From Methanogenium cariaci JCM 10550 (GTDB lineage Archaea; Halobacteriota; Methanomicrobia; Methanomicrobiales; Methanomicrobiaceae): DNA of 64,000 nucleotides. Within the stretch, counting starts at the first letter, position 1. Every line of letters starts with the position of its first letter. A program made the translations under genes and the position numbers. The notes beneath the pieces were generated by a model. The model saw only the letters and a list, made by a program, of their open reading frames with translations. It was not told the origin of the DNA and ran no database searches. The DNA is taken from positions 1-64,000 of the forward strand of contig NZ_BBBG01000002.1 of NCBI RefSeq assembly GCF_001315945.1, given 5' to 3'. Shown one piece after another: positions 32,664 through 44,209 of the stretch.

Positions 32664-33220
32664 CATATCCAGCCCCGTCATACCCCCCTACCAGCTCATA
32701 TACGCCGATGCAGAGATCATCGACATCCCCGCATTTCTCGCGGCCGTGCATACCGCAGCCGAAAATCTCGGTGCACATACCCACATCATCTGTATCAATG
32801 CAGACAGGGTCGCCGGACGCCTGCACATAACGACGGCACTTGCCCACGCCTGTCGGACCTGGTTTACGGATAAGAACCCCATCGCCCGGTCCTTTGAGAT
32901 GGAGCTCCTCCTCTGGGTGGCGGCAAGCCGCCAGACAAGTGTCGCCTCCCGGTTTGGAGCGCAAGAAGGGACAATGCCCCCTCTGGGTTGTGGTGGTGGC
33001 AGCAGAGAAGAGTGCAACAGCAGAGATCTCCCGTCTGCCCGGACTGACACTGCATCCCACCCCCCCACCGGTGACAGCAGAGGAGATGGGTGCAGAGAAG
33101 CAGGCACACCTGATGCAGGATTTCTCGATCAGTGAACCAGAACTTTTGACCGTCGGTCTGAAACGACTCCCCCCCGAACTTGTCGCCGAACGGGTCGCCC
33201 TCTCTGTCATGCACCGTTAG
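32656..33220 (+). CDS. cgi121: KEOPS complex subunit Cgi121
   Basis: KEOPS makes the t6A modification of tRNAs reading ANN codons, and Cgi121 helps bind the tRNA 3' end. The protein has about 187 residues with a GTG start at 32656. The family core is visible in FLAAVHTAAENLGAHTHIIC and in RSFEMELLLWVAASRQ. A C5 run near 32975-32980, where four fit MPLWVVVVAAEKSATAEISR, breaks the frame. The remainder reads through MGAEKQAHLMQDFSISEPELL to 33220. It is translationally coupled to the helicase gene. Confidence 0.82.
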
Positions 33221-33270
33221 GTGCACGAACGGAATTATTTTTTACCCGGCACTCCATACCACCATTATCA

Positions 33271-33674
33271 ATGGATCTCTCCCGTCTCTGCTCAGTGGCC
33301 GTGCGGGCCGTCTCCATCGAAAGCATATCTCCTGTATCCATCGAAGGAACCGTAACGGTCGCCGTCACCTCCCGTGCACCAGCCCGGCTGACCCTTTCCG
33401 AGGTCAGGTTTGATATCCTCCCCGACAGCACGCCTGAACGGTCCATCATCCACGGCTGGGCCGAGAACGTCATTCTGGGCGCTATTCCACCACCGAGGTG
33501 CCGGTGCCGGTGTCCATCACCTCAGTAGAGGCCGTCCGCTTCCTCACCCGTGCCCTGACCCGTGACATGGACGCCCGTGTCCGGGGGGGTACAGCAAAGA
33601 TAGACGCCTATCTCTCCGAGATCATTATTCCGTTTGATGAGGTGATCACGCTCCCGTCCCTCCTGACACGGTGA
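33271..33674 (+). CDS. Small LEA-2-like beta protein
   Basis: This protein of about 130 residues follows cgi121 on the same strand. The segment VSIEGTVTVAVTSRAPARLTLSEVRFDI resembles the LEA type-2 (water stress) beta-sandwich. A frame change near 33480 joins NVILG to RYSTTEVPVPV, and the end is IIIPFDEVITLPSLLTR. No signal peptide is present, so it is probably cytosolic. The family assignment rests on pattern only. Confidence 0.5.
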
Positions 33675-33735
33675 CCTCCCCCGTGAAACAACACATGCCA
33701 TTATTACCGACAAATGAGAATATCTCCCAGATAGT

Positions 33736-34032
33736 ATGGCAGGAACACGAGGACACTTTGAGAAAGGCGTATGGGTGGAAGAACCGATACCGGACGAAAA
33801 CGCAGAAAAGACAACAGAACCTGATATCAATATCGAAGAGACACTGAATGCGGCCCGTACATCAGTCTCCCGGGCAGTGACCGATGTAAAGGTCCTTGGA
33901 AAGATTCTCTTCGGTACCAAAAACGGGCGCGACCATCTGGAGAAAGAAGCGGCAAAGGCCGGAGAGAAGATGGAAAAGGCAATCAACGAGGCCGTTGAAG
34001 ACGCACGAAAAAGACTCAAAAAGACGGAATAA
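33736..34032 (+). CDS. Small charged helical protein of unknown function
   Basis: This 98-residue protein is acidic at the N-terminus (EEPIPDENAEKTTEPD) and strongly helical and lysine-rich afterwards (HLEKEAAKAGEKMEKAINEA...DARKRLKKTE). It has no signal, membrane helix or known domain. It is intact, lacks long G/C runs, and has a clear stop before a 308-bp gap. It could be a nucleic-acid- or protein-binding accessory factor. I do not recognise it. Confidence 0.55.
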   Translation: MAGTRGHFEKGVWVEEPIPDENAEKTTEPDINIEETLNAARTSVSRAVTDVKVLGKILFGTKNGRDHLEKEAAKAGEKMEKAINEAVEDARKRLKKTE

Positions 34033-34340
34033 TTCACCTATTTTTATCGGTTCGGTTCATCCATCGTTCACGTAAACAGGATACGGCCGAGCATTTCCCG
34101 GATACTTATCCCTGACCAAAAAGATACCGATCATCATACATTCCGGTGCATTCCCGGATGTCTGTTATCCTTCAGCAGATCGGGACAGCAGCAGGACCGA
34201 CCGAACCGTCGGGAACATCGCAATTGTATCCCCCCGCCCCCGGCCAGAACTAACACCCAAGGTTATTATAGAGAGGAGTAGTATTGGGAGAATAACACGG
34301 GACCGGAAGGTAACGTACGGCCCGATGGAGGCGAATTATA
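34033..34340 (+). promoter_or_regulatory. Upstream region with strong RBS for the 34341 gene
   Basis: No gene is seen in this 308-bp gap. GGAGG at 34327-34331 lies nine bases before TTG at 34341, which supports TTG as the start rather than the internal ATG at 34359. A possible promoter lies in the A+T-richer stretch around 34255-34290. Confidence 0.4.
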
Positions 34341-35235
34341 TTGACAAAACGATATATAATGATAGTCCTGATCATCTCTCTCATTGCAATGTGCATGGTG
34401 ATGCCCGCAGTGGCAGTCGAACTGGAAGAGACGTATCTGGGAAAAGTAACGAAGGCAGATCAGGCGACAGGCGCACTTGATGTGAAGATCTCCGCAAAGT
34501 GGGACGGAAAGCAGTTTGCACCGGTTGACCCGATGACCGTCTCCGGCACCTCGACATTTGATCTGCTCTTTGACAACATCAAACAGAGTGATGAAGTGGT
34601 CGGCACCCTGATGGGCGGCGAAAAGTGGATCGCAGTCGGCCTTGTCGGGTCAAAACAGTCCACCCAGAAACAGTTGCTCTGGATGGCCGGCGATCCGAAC
34701 GCCATGGTATCACCATTTGTCGGCAACTACCGGGTATTGTATAACGCAACACCGGATTGTGATTCATGTAAAGGATCCGTCTGCTATGCCCGGTCGGTGG
34801 ATGTGACGGTTACCACTATCGGCTACAACTCAAACGGCAAGGAGTACACGGTGGCAGAGGTCGGAACACAGACGATGCGGCCGGCGGACAGATGGAATAC
34901 AGAAAAGAAAGATAACCAGCAATATCTGGAGATCCTCTTCATCAAAGGAGAAGCCCCCCCTGCATCTGCCTGCCCGGAGAGTGAGATGATCGTAGGCCCG
35001 CAGGCGGTCTCTGAATTCTTCATCAAGTCGGTGAATGTTGCATCCGTTGTGCCCACCACAACCCCGGCACCGGCAGTGACCACTCCCCCCCGACCGTGGA
35101 AGTGACCACTGCCGTGCCTGCAACACTGCCTGCAACAGCAGCCACACCGGCACCGACCCCCCCACGCCGACCCCCGGATTGATGATAGCAGCGATGCTCG
35201 GCTGTGTTGCAGCACTGGTAGTTATCCGCCGGTAA
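34341..35235 (+). CDS. Secreted protein with C-terminal sorting-like anchor
   Basis: The TTG start with GGAGG upstream leads to a signal peptide (YIMIVLIISLIAMCMVMPAVA). A domain of about 210 residues follows, with an internal Cys pair (CDSCKGSVC) and one more Cys. The end is a Thr/Pro-rich linker and TPGLMIAAMLGC...VVIRR, a short motif, hydrophobic helix and Arg pair like archaeosortase-processed PGF-type tails. The frame is broken near 35085-35091 (C7), and the corrected linker reads VEVTTAVPATLPATAATPAP. Family unknown; it is probably an S-layer-associated surface protein. Confidence 0.65.
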
Positions 35236-35302
35236 CTTCTCTTTTTTTCTGCCTGCTCCGTAAAAGGTATTTTTTCCGGTTCCCCCCCATTGTACCTGAC
35301 AT

Positions 35303-36229
35303 ATGAGTCTCATGGTGATTGCAGAGAGTATTATCATCCTCTTTCTGCTGATGGGTGTCGGCTATCTTTGCAGGCGCAGCGGCGTCATCAACCAGGAGGG
35401 AACCCGCGGTCTCTCCTCGTTTGTCGTGAACGTGAGCCTTCCGGCCCTGATTGTAATGGCGATGCAGGTGCCCATCACCCCCCCCGAACTGGTGGCCAAT
35501 GCGGGGGGGGATACTGCTCGGACTGGTTGTATTTTATGGAGTCTCCTTTGCACTCGCCTTTACGGTGCCCCGGTTCGTTGCAGACTCTGATCTGGAGGAG
35601 GGGGGGTAATGCGGTTTATGCTGGTCTTCTCAAACCTCGGGTTCATGGGTATTCCGGTAGCAGGAGCGGTATTCGGGCCCGAGTCCATCTTCTATGTCTC
35701 CATATTCAATCTCACGTTCAGCATCCTGCTCTTCTCGGTGGGCGTTTTGATGCTCAGGCCTGATATGGGCAAGTACCTTGACCCGAAACTCTTCCTAAAC
35801 ACCGGCCTCATTGCATCGGTGGCAGGCCTCATTCTCTTCGTCCTGCAGGTTCATATCCCGTCACCGTTTGCCGATGTCTTCACCCTGCTCGGCAGTACCA
35901 CCACCCCCCCGCTTGCGATGGTCGTTGTAGGAGCGCTCCTCGCCACCCTGCCCATAGAAGGGATCTTCACGGACAAAAAGATCTGGGCCATCACCCTGCT
36001 GCGTCTCTGTGTCATCCCCATTGCAGTCTTTCTCGTACTCCGGCCCTTTGTGGAAGGACCGTTCCTGTTGGGCGTTCCGGTGCTTCTTGCAGCAATGCCG
36101 GTTGCAGCCAATGCGGTGATGCTGGCCGAAGAGTACCATGTGGACTCCACCCTTGCATCGAAAGGGGTTTTTCTCACGACCATCCTTTCGCTGGTAACGC
36201 TCCCGCTCATCACTCTTTTGATCACTTGA
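35303..36229 (+). CDS. Auxin efflux carrier (AEC) family permease
   Basis: This membrane protein of about 305 residues has ten predicted helices and the AEC pattern: GYLCRRSGVINQEGTRGLSSFVVN, LVFSNLGFMGIP, and ANAVMLAEEYHVDS near the end. Family members export organic acids or amino acids; the substrate is not evident. The frame is broken near the G8 run 35504-35511; the missing middle reads LGLVVFYGVSFALAFTVP in another frame. It stands alone between an anchored surface protein and gpmA. Confidence 0.82.
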
Positions 36230-36362
36230 AGGCGGGGGGGGAGGTAAGGGTGCCCCCCCGTTCTTTCGCTGCCTGACCGGTAAGAAAGGGCTGCAGGGAA
36301 CGGGCAGGATGGCAAGCTATTTTTTTTGTCCCGCCGAGAGGTATGCAGGAGACTTCTGATAC

Positions 36363-37116
36363 ATGTACAGACTGGTATTACTACGCCATGGAGAGAGTGA
36401 ATGGAACCGGGAGAACCGGTTTACCGGGTGGACCGATGTCGACCTCTCGGAAAAAGGGCTGAAAGAGGCCCATGCGGCAGGGGGCGCTGCTTCGCCGTGA
36501 GGGGTTCACCTTCGATGTCGCCTACACCTCGGTGCTGAAGCGGGCCATCCGGACCCTCTGGATTACGCTTGATGAACTGGACCGGATGTGGATTCCCGTG
36601 CACCGTTCCTGGCGCCTGAACGAACGCCACTACGGTGCCCTGCAGGGATTGAACAAGGCAGAGACCGCGGCAGAATTCGGTGACGAACAGGTATTCATCT
36701 GGCGGAGAAGCTACACCATTCCGCCCGAACCCCCCCTCGCAACGGATGACAAGCGTTCACCTGCAAACGATCCACGATATGCCACTCTTTCACCTGATGA
36801 ACTCCCTCTCACCGAGTGCCTGAAGGATACGGTCGCCCGCTTCCTTCCCGTCTGGAACGAGGAGATCGCTCCGGCCATCAAATCCGGAAATAATGTCCTC
36901 ATCGCCGCCCACGGCAACAGTCTTCGGGCGCTCATAAAAAATCTTGAAGGTATCTCCGATGAGGATATATCACAGCTCAATATCCCGACCGGCATGCCGC
37001 TGGTCTATGAACTTGATGAAGACCTGAAGCCCATCCAATCATACTACCTCGGCGACGAGGATGCAGTCAATGCGGCAATGCAGGCCGTTGCAAACCAGGG
37101 CAAGGCCCAAAAATAA
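36363..37116 (+). CDS. gpmA: Phosphoglycerate mutase, 2,3-BPG-dependent type
   Basis: This interconverts 3- and 2-phosphoglycerate. The phosphohistidine motif is [10 protein letters not shown]. Later motifs are [21 protein letters not shown] and the second catalytic His in [12 protein letters not shown]. The length of about 250 is usual. A G5 run at 36480-36484, where four fit [12 protein letters not shown], breaks the frame after residue 40. Most archaea use the unrelated cofactor-independent enzyme, so a GpmA here may be of bacterial descent. Confidence 0.9.
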
Positions 37117-37855
37117 TTCCTTTTTTGGCAGAGAGAGAAAGAGATCCACACCCGGTCTGCCATGTGGATCGTTCTGTTTATCCGGTATCATTTTTGAAGA
37201 GTCGGGTAGCAGATATCAGGTATGCCGGTATCCATCTCCTCCATTTCCCAACGCAGAAAATCAAAACGGATGGGCGAAGGGGGGGTACAAAAACAGAGAA
37301 GAGGCAGTATTCCTGTTTCTGATATCCGGACGGTTCGTTTTCACTTTTACACACGTTTTATTTGCTTTATTTCCGGGTAGAAATTTTAAATATTACTCAT
37401 TATGGCCTTGATTTGTCTATTACTGTGTGCGTGTACGATTCATCGTTTCATTTTCACTCGCGCCGGGTTCACAGAGACACAGATCCGCCTCACCGCAATG
37501 ATCAGACATGCTGTGTGTTCTCCCAGCGGCATGAAAACTTCCCTTGTTACCTGTACACTTCTCTATGTACTGTACTTCTTTAGAAGAATACGTACCAATA
37601 CAGGCTTTTTCCGGAGCCTCTTTGTTTTCACTTTGCGGGTAAAAACCGGGTGAAAGAGTGAAAACATCAGGAACAAAAAATATGGTGCAGAGACCGTCTC
37701 ACCACGAGCGCTGCGGGAACCAGACAAACGGGATGCGGTATAATCTAACCCATGTTGCAACGATGAGAACCTAGCCCCGATGGCTGTCCGTTCGTTCTCC
37801 GTGGCATTTATTCCGGCAATATTTTTCAGAGCTGAAAAAAGAGATATGCTCAGTT
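37117..37855. other. Intergenic region, no gene recognised
   Basis: The 739 bases between converging genes contain several short frames with no motif, codon bias or ribosome site. The part 37350-37680 is T-rich. No tRNA-like cloverleaf or repeat was seen. It could hold a small RNA, for which there is no direct support. Confidence 0.4.
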
Positions 37856-40008
37856 CTAACTGTCTTTCACTGCGATAATGAGGAAATCAGGTTCATCGTG
37901 TATGCCCAGAAAGCCGAAGATAATTTTGATATATTCGTTATAAAGACCGGCCATCTTCCGGTATTCCCCCCCGTCAATAAACCCGGCATCCGAGGCGGCA
38001 GGCGTCGGAGTGGCCGTGGGAACCGGGGGGGTCTGTGCCACTGTTGCGGTTGCCTGCGGACTGACGGTAATTCTCGCCGTGTATTCATCTGTTTTGCTGC
38101 CGTCTCTCACCTCAAGAGAGGCCGTGTAGGTTCCGGGTGAGGAGTAGACGACATTGGACGGGGGGGATTTCCCGGTATAGGTCTGGCCATTGCCAAAGTC
38201 CCAGTACCAGGAGTCGATGTCAGCGCCGGTGGAACTGTCCACAAACCGCACCGTAAGTGGTGCAGTACCGCTTGAAGGGTAGGCATTGAATCGGGAAGTG
38301 AGCCGGACCGTGCCGACGGTGACAGTCTTTTGAATGTAATCTTTGCCACCGCCGCTGTTCCAGACCGTGAGTTCCACAATGTAGCTGCCGGAATTCTCGT
38401 AGGTATGCGTTGGATTTTCAAGGGTACTTTCCTTGTTACTGGAGGAGGCCATCCTGTCACCAAAGTACCACTTCCACTGATCGATATGATCCCCCCCCTT
38501 CGATATGTCAGAGAAGGTGATGACCTGTCCCGCGACCGGGCTTGTCGGTGACCAGGTGAAGTCGGCGTCCGGGTTATCGCCGGTGAAAACGGTGGTGCCT
38601 TCCCCCCCGACGGTGATCTCTTTGGTGACCGTGGCAGAGTACCCACCGGCCTTTTTGATGGTGAGTTTCACGTCATACTTTCCGTCTCTGGTGTACTTGT
38701 GAGATGGATTCCGATCTTCCGAACCGGTATTGTCTCCAAAATCCCATTCCCAGTCATCGGGATATCCATCAGACTGGTCGGTAAAGTAGACATATTCATC
38801 CGCGTCAGGATTTGTCGGGGAAAATTTGAAATTCGCATCCAGAGGATTGTCAACCTGAACCGTAATCTCCTGAGTATACACCGCGGACGTGCCGGCGGTA
38901 TTTGAAACCGTCAGCTTGACAGTATATGTGTCGGCGGATCGGTAGGAATGAGTCGGATTCTGTAATGTGCTGGACTGCCCGTCACCAAACAGCCAGTACC
39001 AGTCGGTCGGGCTGCCACTCGACTGGTCCGTAAACGTGACCAGACTCCCCCGGTGTGGGGGGGTTGTACGGACTGAAAGAGAACGAAGCGACCGGCACAC
39101 TCGAAGCCGCTGTGGTAACCGTAACCGACTTGGTAACAGGTGAGGACGTCCCCGCAGCATTCGTAACGGTCAGACTGACCGTTTTGGTACCAGCAGTGGT
39201 GTAGGCATGGGATGGATTCTGACCGGTGCCGGACTGTCCATCACCAAAATTCCAGTTCCATGATGTGATGGCGCCACTCGTTGATGCACCCGTGAAGGAG
39301 ACAACCTGTCCTACAGCAGGGCTGGTGGGGGGAGAAACTAAAGGAGGCCACCGGGGGATTTTCCGCCGCCGTAACCGTAATAGATCGGGTAACGGGTGAA
39401 GACGTTCCGGCAGCATTCGTAACAGTCAGGCTGACAGTATATGTGCCCTCGTATGTATAGACATGGGACGGATTCTGCAACGTGTTGCCCTGTCCGTCAC
39501 CAAAACTCCAGCTCCATGAAGTGATCGCATCACCTGTCGATGCATCGGTGAAGGAGACGGCCTGACCAACACCCGGACTCGTGGGCGAGAAGCTGAAGGA
39601 GGCTACCGGAGGATTTGCCACAGCGTTAACCGTAACTGACTGGGGGGGACTGGAAGTAGCTGTCCCGGCAGTATTCGATGCCGTGAGAGACACACTGTAG
39701 GTCCCTGCATTCGCATAGGTGTGCGTTGGGTTCTGACTGGCTGAGGAGCTGCCATCACCAAAGTTCCATGCCCAGTTGGTAATGTTGGACCAGGTGGACG
39801 ACCCGGAAAAAGAGACAGGCTCATTCGCATCCGGACTGGACGGTGAAAACGTGAAGGATACCGTCAGAGGGGTATCCGCACTCACCGCCGGGACCGCACA
39901 GGCACAGATGACAAGCACTGCCACAAGTGTAATCAGAAGGCCGGATTGTATGCCATCCGGAAGATTCAGTATTCTTTGGGAAAGGGGGGGAAGGGTTGAT
40001 TTTTTCAT
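37856..40008 (-). CDS. Secreted seven-PKD-domain surface protein
   Basis: The start at 40008 gives a long signal segment (GLLITLVAVLVICACAVPAVSA). Seven PKD domains follow, each with a core such as FSPTSPGVGQAVSFTDAS and WNFGDG...NPTHTY. A Thr/Pro-rich linker and about 50 C-terminal residues come last (GEYRKMAGLYNEYIKIIFGFLG). Frames change near 39327-39340 (after the second-third domain boundary) and near 39050-39063, both at G/C runs. PKD domains are extracellular beta-sandwich spacers. The protein is probably an envelope adhesin or scaffold. Confidence 0.85.
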
Positions 40009-40016
40009 CACTGGGA

Positions 40017-41795
40017 ACCTCCTGCTGAGAGGAATATTGAGAATATTGCAATAAAGAGAATGACCGGTACTGCAACCGCAACCGCTGCAAACCGGTTCTC
40101 CACACCATCCGCGGCGACAAGCCCTTTGTACTGCAAAAAGAGCATCCAAAGTGCGGCGAGAGGTGCACCAAAGAAGGGGGGGATAAGCCCCCCCACGGTG
40201 CCAAAGGGTGTCGCCGCATACGCACAGGTCCGGAAGGTTTCGGTCACATCATCGCTCTGGCCGACAATGCGCAGCAGGATGTGCATGACAACAGACCAGA
40301 GGAGAATTGCCACAATACCGAGAATAACGATTTTGGGGGGGATAAGAAGGATCGTACCCACCAGATCTGCGCCCAGTGCCGCCATCTGCGGATACTCCGT
40401 TGCATCAAGAGAGCCTGCAAAGAGATGGAGTACAATGGACGTGACCGCCGCAAAGATGGCAAGGACTGACGCGAGATAGACAAGTGCCTGTTCGAAAGTG
40501 TCGTTCCTTGTATACCGGAAGGCATCGTCCGGTGCAGCGAGAAAGCCGATATACTTCTCAACGAACGGGACTTCGGAGAGACCCATCTCCTGACTGCGGA
40601 ACCGGAACGAGGCTTTTCGCCGCGCTCCGGGCTGCCGCTGGCGTTTTTCCGGTTTTTGCCGGGTCCTTCTTTTTGTTACCGTGCGTTCATCCGCTGCTGC
40701 GGTATCTAAGGAGAGATCCCGGATGCTGCCGGTGGTTTCCGTCGTTGAGGAACCGCCGGTGACCGGCGTGCCGCAGTTCGGGCAGAACCGGGATGCACCC
40801 GAGAGCGGAGCACCACAACTGGTGCAGAACTTTGCCCCCCCACCGGATATCTGTGTAGCGGCAGGTGCTCTGGCCGAAGCAGGAGAGGAGGGGGGGCGGG
40901 CCCGGGTTTGCGCAGGCGCAGACGGTCGTGCCGCCGTCGGACGGATGGTATCCGTGAGCGCTGCCGCCCACTCATCGCGTTCCTGTGCTCTACCACCGGA
41001 GTACCATTCCGAGAAGACCAGCACCATGGTCCGCTCATTACCACCTGCGGACCGTACACGGAGGTGCAGGGAGGGATCACCCCCCCCGCTGATTCCTTTG
41101 GGATGATACCGATAATATCCGCCCGCCGCACGGTAAGCGGGGCGCCTTCGGGTTCTCATTGCGAACGAGAGTAACGGTCTCCGGTGTCACGGAGCAGTGA
41201 ACTCATGCCCTTTCACAATGATATGTTCCGCTTTCAGCCCGGAGGCTGGTGCAGAAGAATTCTTTGGGACTACCAATGGGACAGACGGTGCGGATGCTGC
41301 ACTCTCTGTCGGGCCGGAAGATGGGGGGAGCACCTTCATCTGCCACATCAACCTTTGGAGCGGTCTGGGGAACAGAGATTGATGGCGCCGGTGCGGATAC
41401 CGGGATATCCGTGGAACCGGCAGAGGAAAGAGCACCTTCATCTGCCGCAGTTGCTGCGGTCGGTGCAGGAGCCGCGGGCGGCGGTGCCGCCACTTCCTCC
41501 AGCATGCCAGCCACCAGTTCTGCCACCCGATCCCGTTCATCAGCCGCCTTAAATCCGCCGCCACCGTCAAATGCAAGAACCATTACCCGTTCATTCCCTC
41601 CGGATATGACGGTAAGAAAGAGAGCCAGGTCCCCCCCTCCGCTGTCTCACCGCGCGAGAACTCCCGCACATTCGTGAACAGAATATCCACCGGATGTGCA
41701 TCCGGATAATCGGGTTGTGTGAGTATGAGACGCTTTTGTGTGAGGAAGAGATCAAAAGAATGGGACTTGACCCTGACAGCAGGTGAGGTTGTCAC
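40017..41795 (-). CDS. PH-like, zinc-ribbon and Yip1 membrane protein (multiply frameshifted)
   Basis: The C-terminal half is clear. A zinc ribbon (CTSCGAPL...CPNCGTPV) and a basic linker lead to a Yip1-type domain with about five helices (ALVYLASVLAIFAAVTSIVL...MLFLQYKGL). The N-terminal half seems to hold two similar PH-like modules, each ending in GGNERxMVL (ILFTNVREFSRG..., and ADIIGIIPKES...), separated by an Ala/Pro-rich linker. At least four frame changes lie between 41080 and 41640. The start is uncertain; GTG 41795 is used. Yip1 proteins act in membrane organisation in eukaryotes; the archaeal role is unknown. Confidence 0.55.
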
Positions 41796-41961
41796 CAGTT
41801 TTTCGTCATCGCTGAGGTCAGGATATATCGTATAATCACCTAAACAATGTATTTCCTGAGATTAAAATATAGTATCGTCTTCATGCATGCCGGATATCAC
41901 ATGCAAGGAGGCACCATTCTCTGCCAGTCAGCTATATTACGGCATCCACTGAATATCACGT

Positions 41962-43302
41962 ATGACAGGTCGCGCACACCGGCATATCTGTGCCGGCATC
42001 CTGGTCCTCATTGCAGGCACCCTCCTCCTCTGCCCCCCCGCTGCAGCGGGAATGGCACAGTACCGCATCCACTCCAATGTTGACTATGCACAGGTATATT
42101 TTGACAACGTCTATAAAGGCCAGATATCCGGGGGGAGTTCTGACAGTCAGTATCTCCACCACCGACACCCGCTACAGCACAGTAGAGGTTCGAAAGGCCG
42201 GATATTACACCACCCCACAGAGTCTACCGTATATATCAGACGGATCTTCCACCGATCTCTACTTTACCCTAAACGAGGAAAGCAGCAAAACCACCGCTAC
42301 GCTTGCGGTGCAGACCTCACCCTCAGGCGCCTCGGTGTATATCAACGGCATCTATCAGGGAATCTCCCCCCCCGTGACCGTCACCGGCATCCGTCCGGGC
42401 ACGCATACCGTGATTGCCGAGATGCCGGGTTCTGAGAGTACAACCGAGATTGTCACCATCACCGGGAGTGAATACCGGACCGTCACCCTCAACCTGGGCG
42501 GCACCGGCACAATCACGTTCATCTCTGACCCCCTCGGGTGCATTTATTGAACTCGACCGCACGATCATCGGCACAACACCCTACACCACAACCGATGTAA
42601 CACCCGGTGAACACCAGATTGTCATCATGAAAAACGGGTATTATAACTGGCGCGAGACGATTGACATGACCGGTGGCAACACCCGCTCTATCTATGCCAC
42701 CCTCAGATCCGCGACACAAAATAATGCCATCCGCATCAGTTCAGTCCCGGCCGGTGCTGCGATATACCTCAACGACATCTACCAGGGAAAGACGATAAAG
42801 AATGGATATTTCCCCCCCTCACCGATCTCCGAACAGGACAGCACACCCTCCTTCTCAGACTCAGAGGATACGACGATTACCAGGAGAGAGTCTCCCTCTC
42901 GGAAGGAAAGACGCTGACGGTCTATGCCACCCTGAAAGGAGGACCGGACAGCACCACACCTACTCCCTCCCCCCCATCCGCAAGGACCGGGAAACTCGCA
43001 GTGAGCACCAGCCCGCCGGGTGCGGAGATCCGTATCGACGGAAGTATATTTGATCGTATGACACCGGTGACCATCACCGGCATTCCCGCAGGCACCCACA
43101 CGATACGTCTGCAGCTTGCCGGATATGCTCCTGCTGAGGCGACGGTGACAGTCACCGCCGGTAAGACCGCCACACTCTCCCTGCCGCTCGCACCGGGAGA
43201 AGCGGCACACTCCGTGCCCACCGAGAGCCCGGCCCCCCCCTTCTCTTTCCGGTAGCAGGACTGTTGGCTCTGTTCTTTGCCCGGTGCCAGCACATGCGGT
43301 GA
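41962..43302 (+). CDS. Secreted PEGA-repeat protein with C-terminal anchor
   Basis: A signal peptide (ICAGILVLIAGTLLLCPPAAA) is followed by five PEGA domains (AQVYFDNVYKG, ASVYINGIYQG, AFIELDRTIIG, AAIYLNDIYQG, AEIRIDGSIFD). A Pro/Ser linker comes next, then a C-terminal helix with a basic end, FPVAGLLALFFARCQHMR. Four breaks lie at G/C runs: near 42131, 42532, 42812 and 43234. The corrected product is about 445 residues. PEGA domains are typical of archaeal surface proteins. The orientation is divergent from the Yip1 gene. Confidence 0.75.
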
Positions 43303-43752
43303 TCCAGCCAAATTAAGGAACAGATCCCAACAACAATCCACTTTTCAGACAATACGATTTAACTCTAAGCAGAAATGAACTGATATCAAAAACCGGGAGA
43401 AGTAGGTAAATGGATCTAACCCCATACGGACAGAAAGGAGGTTAACCGGAACTGTCCGCGGATCTGTTATGTCAGATACCCGGACTGACAGGAACACATT
43501 TCATGGAAAGTAAAGAGAGACAACAATACTACCTGTGCCACTGACAACAGGCGCCACCATGGGTCTGCCTTAGAGTGTTTCCCACCAGACAATTCTTCCC
43601 AATACAAGACAGTAATTTGCGTGCAGACTATATGCTACTTGTCAATAATCAAAAAAGAACAACAAAAACCCTGTTTTCAATAATCAATCAGAAAAAAACA
43701 TATAATGGATCATCACGGACAACAGCCAGAACAAGGGATCCCCCCCCTGCAC
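43303..43752. other. Intergenic region, no gene recognised
   Basis: The 450 bases between converging genes contain no motif-bearing frame. A+T content rises toward 43620-43700. No RNA gene was recognised. Confidence 0.4.
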
Positions 43753-44209
43753 TCAAGAGAAAAATCCGAGATGCACAAGGATTTTCTGAACAGCATCCAC
43801 ACCGCCGTCGAGATAAGCAGCTCCACAGACCGCTTCCATGCACTCCGCCAGCACCCGGCCGGAACGCCAGATCTCCTGTCCGTACTCCCCCCCTTCCCCC
43901 CCCACGTCACATATTGGTGCAGACCAAAAGACTCGGCCAGGCGGCGAAGCACCGTCATATTAACCATATTCATCTTGGTTAACGAGAGTTCCCCCCCTTG
44001 CTCTCCATTCCGCCAGCGATGAGATGCTCCAGCACCACCACATCGATGGCTGCATCCCCCCCGAGTGTAGCAAGGCCGTCCATCGCATTACCATCACCCT
44101 GACCATCCTCTTTTGCAGCCGCAAGCCGGGTCAGGGCACGGACTAAAAGAGCACGGTCACAAAACCGGTAGCCAAGTGCTGTCTCCAGTTCATTGTACAG
44201 CGAATTCAT
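43753..44209 (-). CDS. RNase III-like domain protein
   Basis: This protein of about 150 residues is reassembled from three frames (breaks near C7/C8 runs at 43887-43907 and at 43991-43997). Its order of motifs matches an RNase III catalytic domain: YNELETALGYRFCDRALLVRALT, TLGDAAIDVVVLEHL, KGELTKMN, and RVLAECMEAVCGAAYLDGG. No double-strand-binding domain follows, as in mini-RNase III. The Glu of the usual LEFLGD motif is Ala here, but the Asp and the later Glu pair remain. The start used is MNSLYNELE at 44209; Met codons at 44257 and 44290 are alternatives. RNase III is rare in archaea. Confidence 0.6.

Noticed and set aside
37117-37855. Possible small genes or tRNA in the 739-bp gap
   Set aside because: No cloverleaf, T-loop sequence, codon bias or ribosome site was found.
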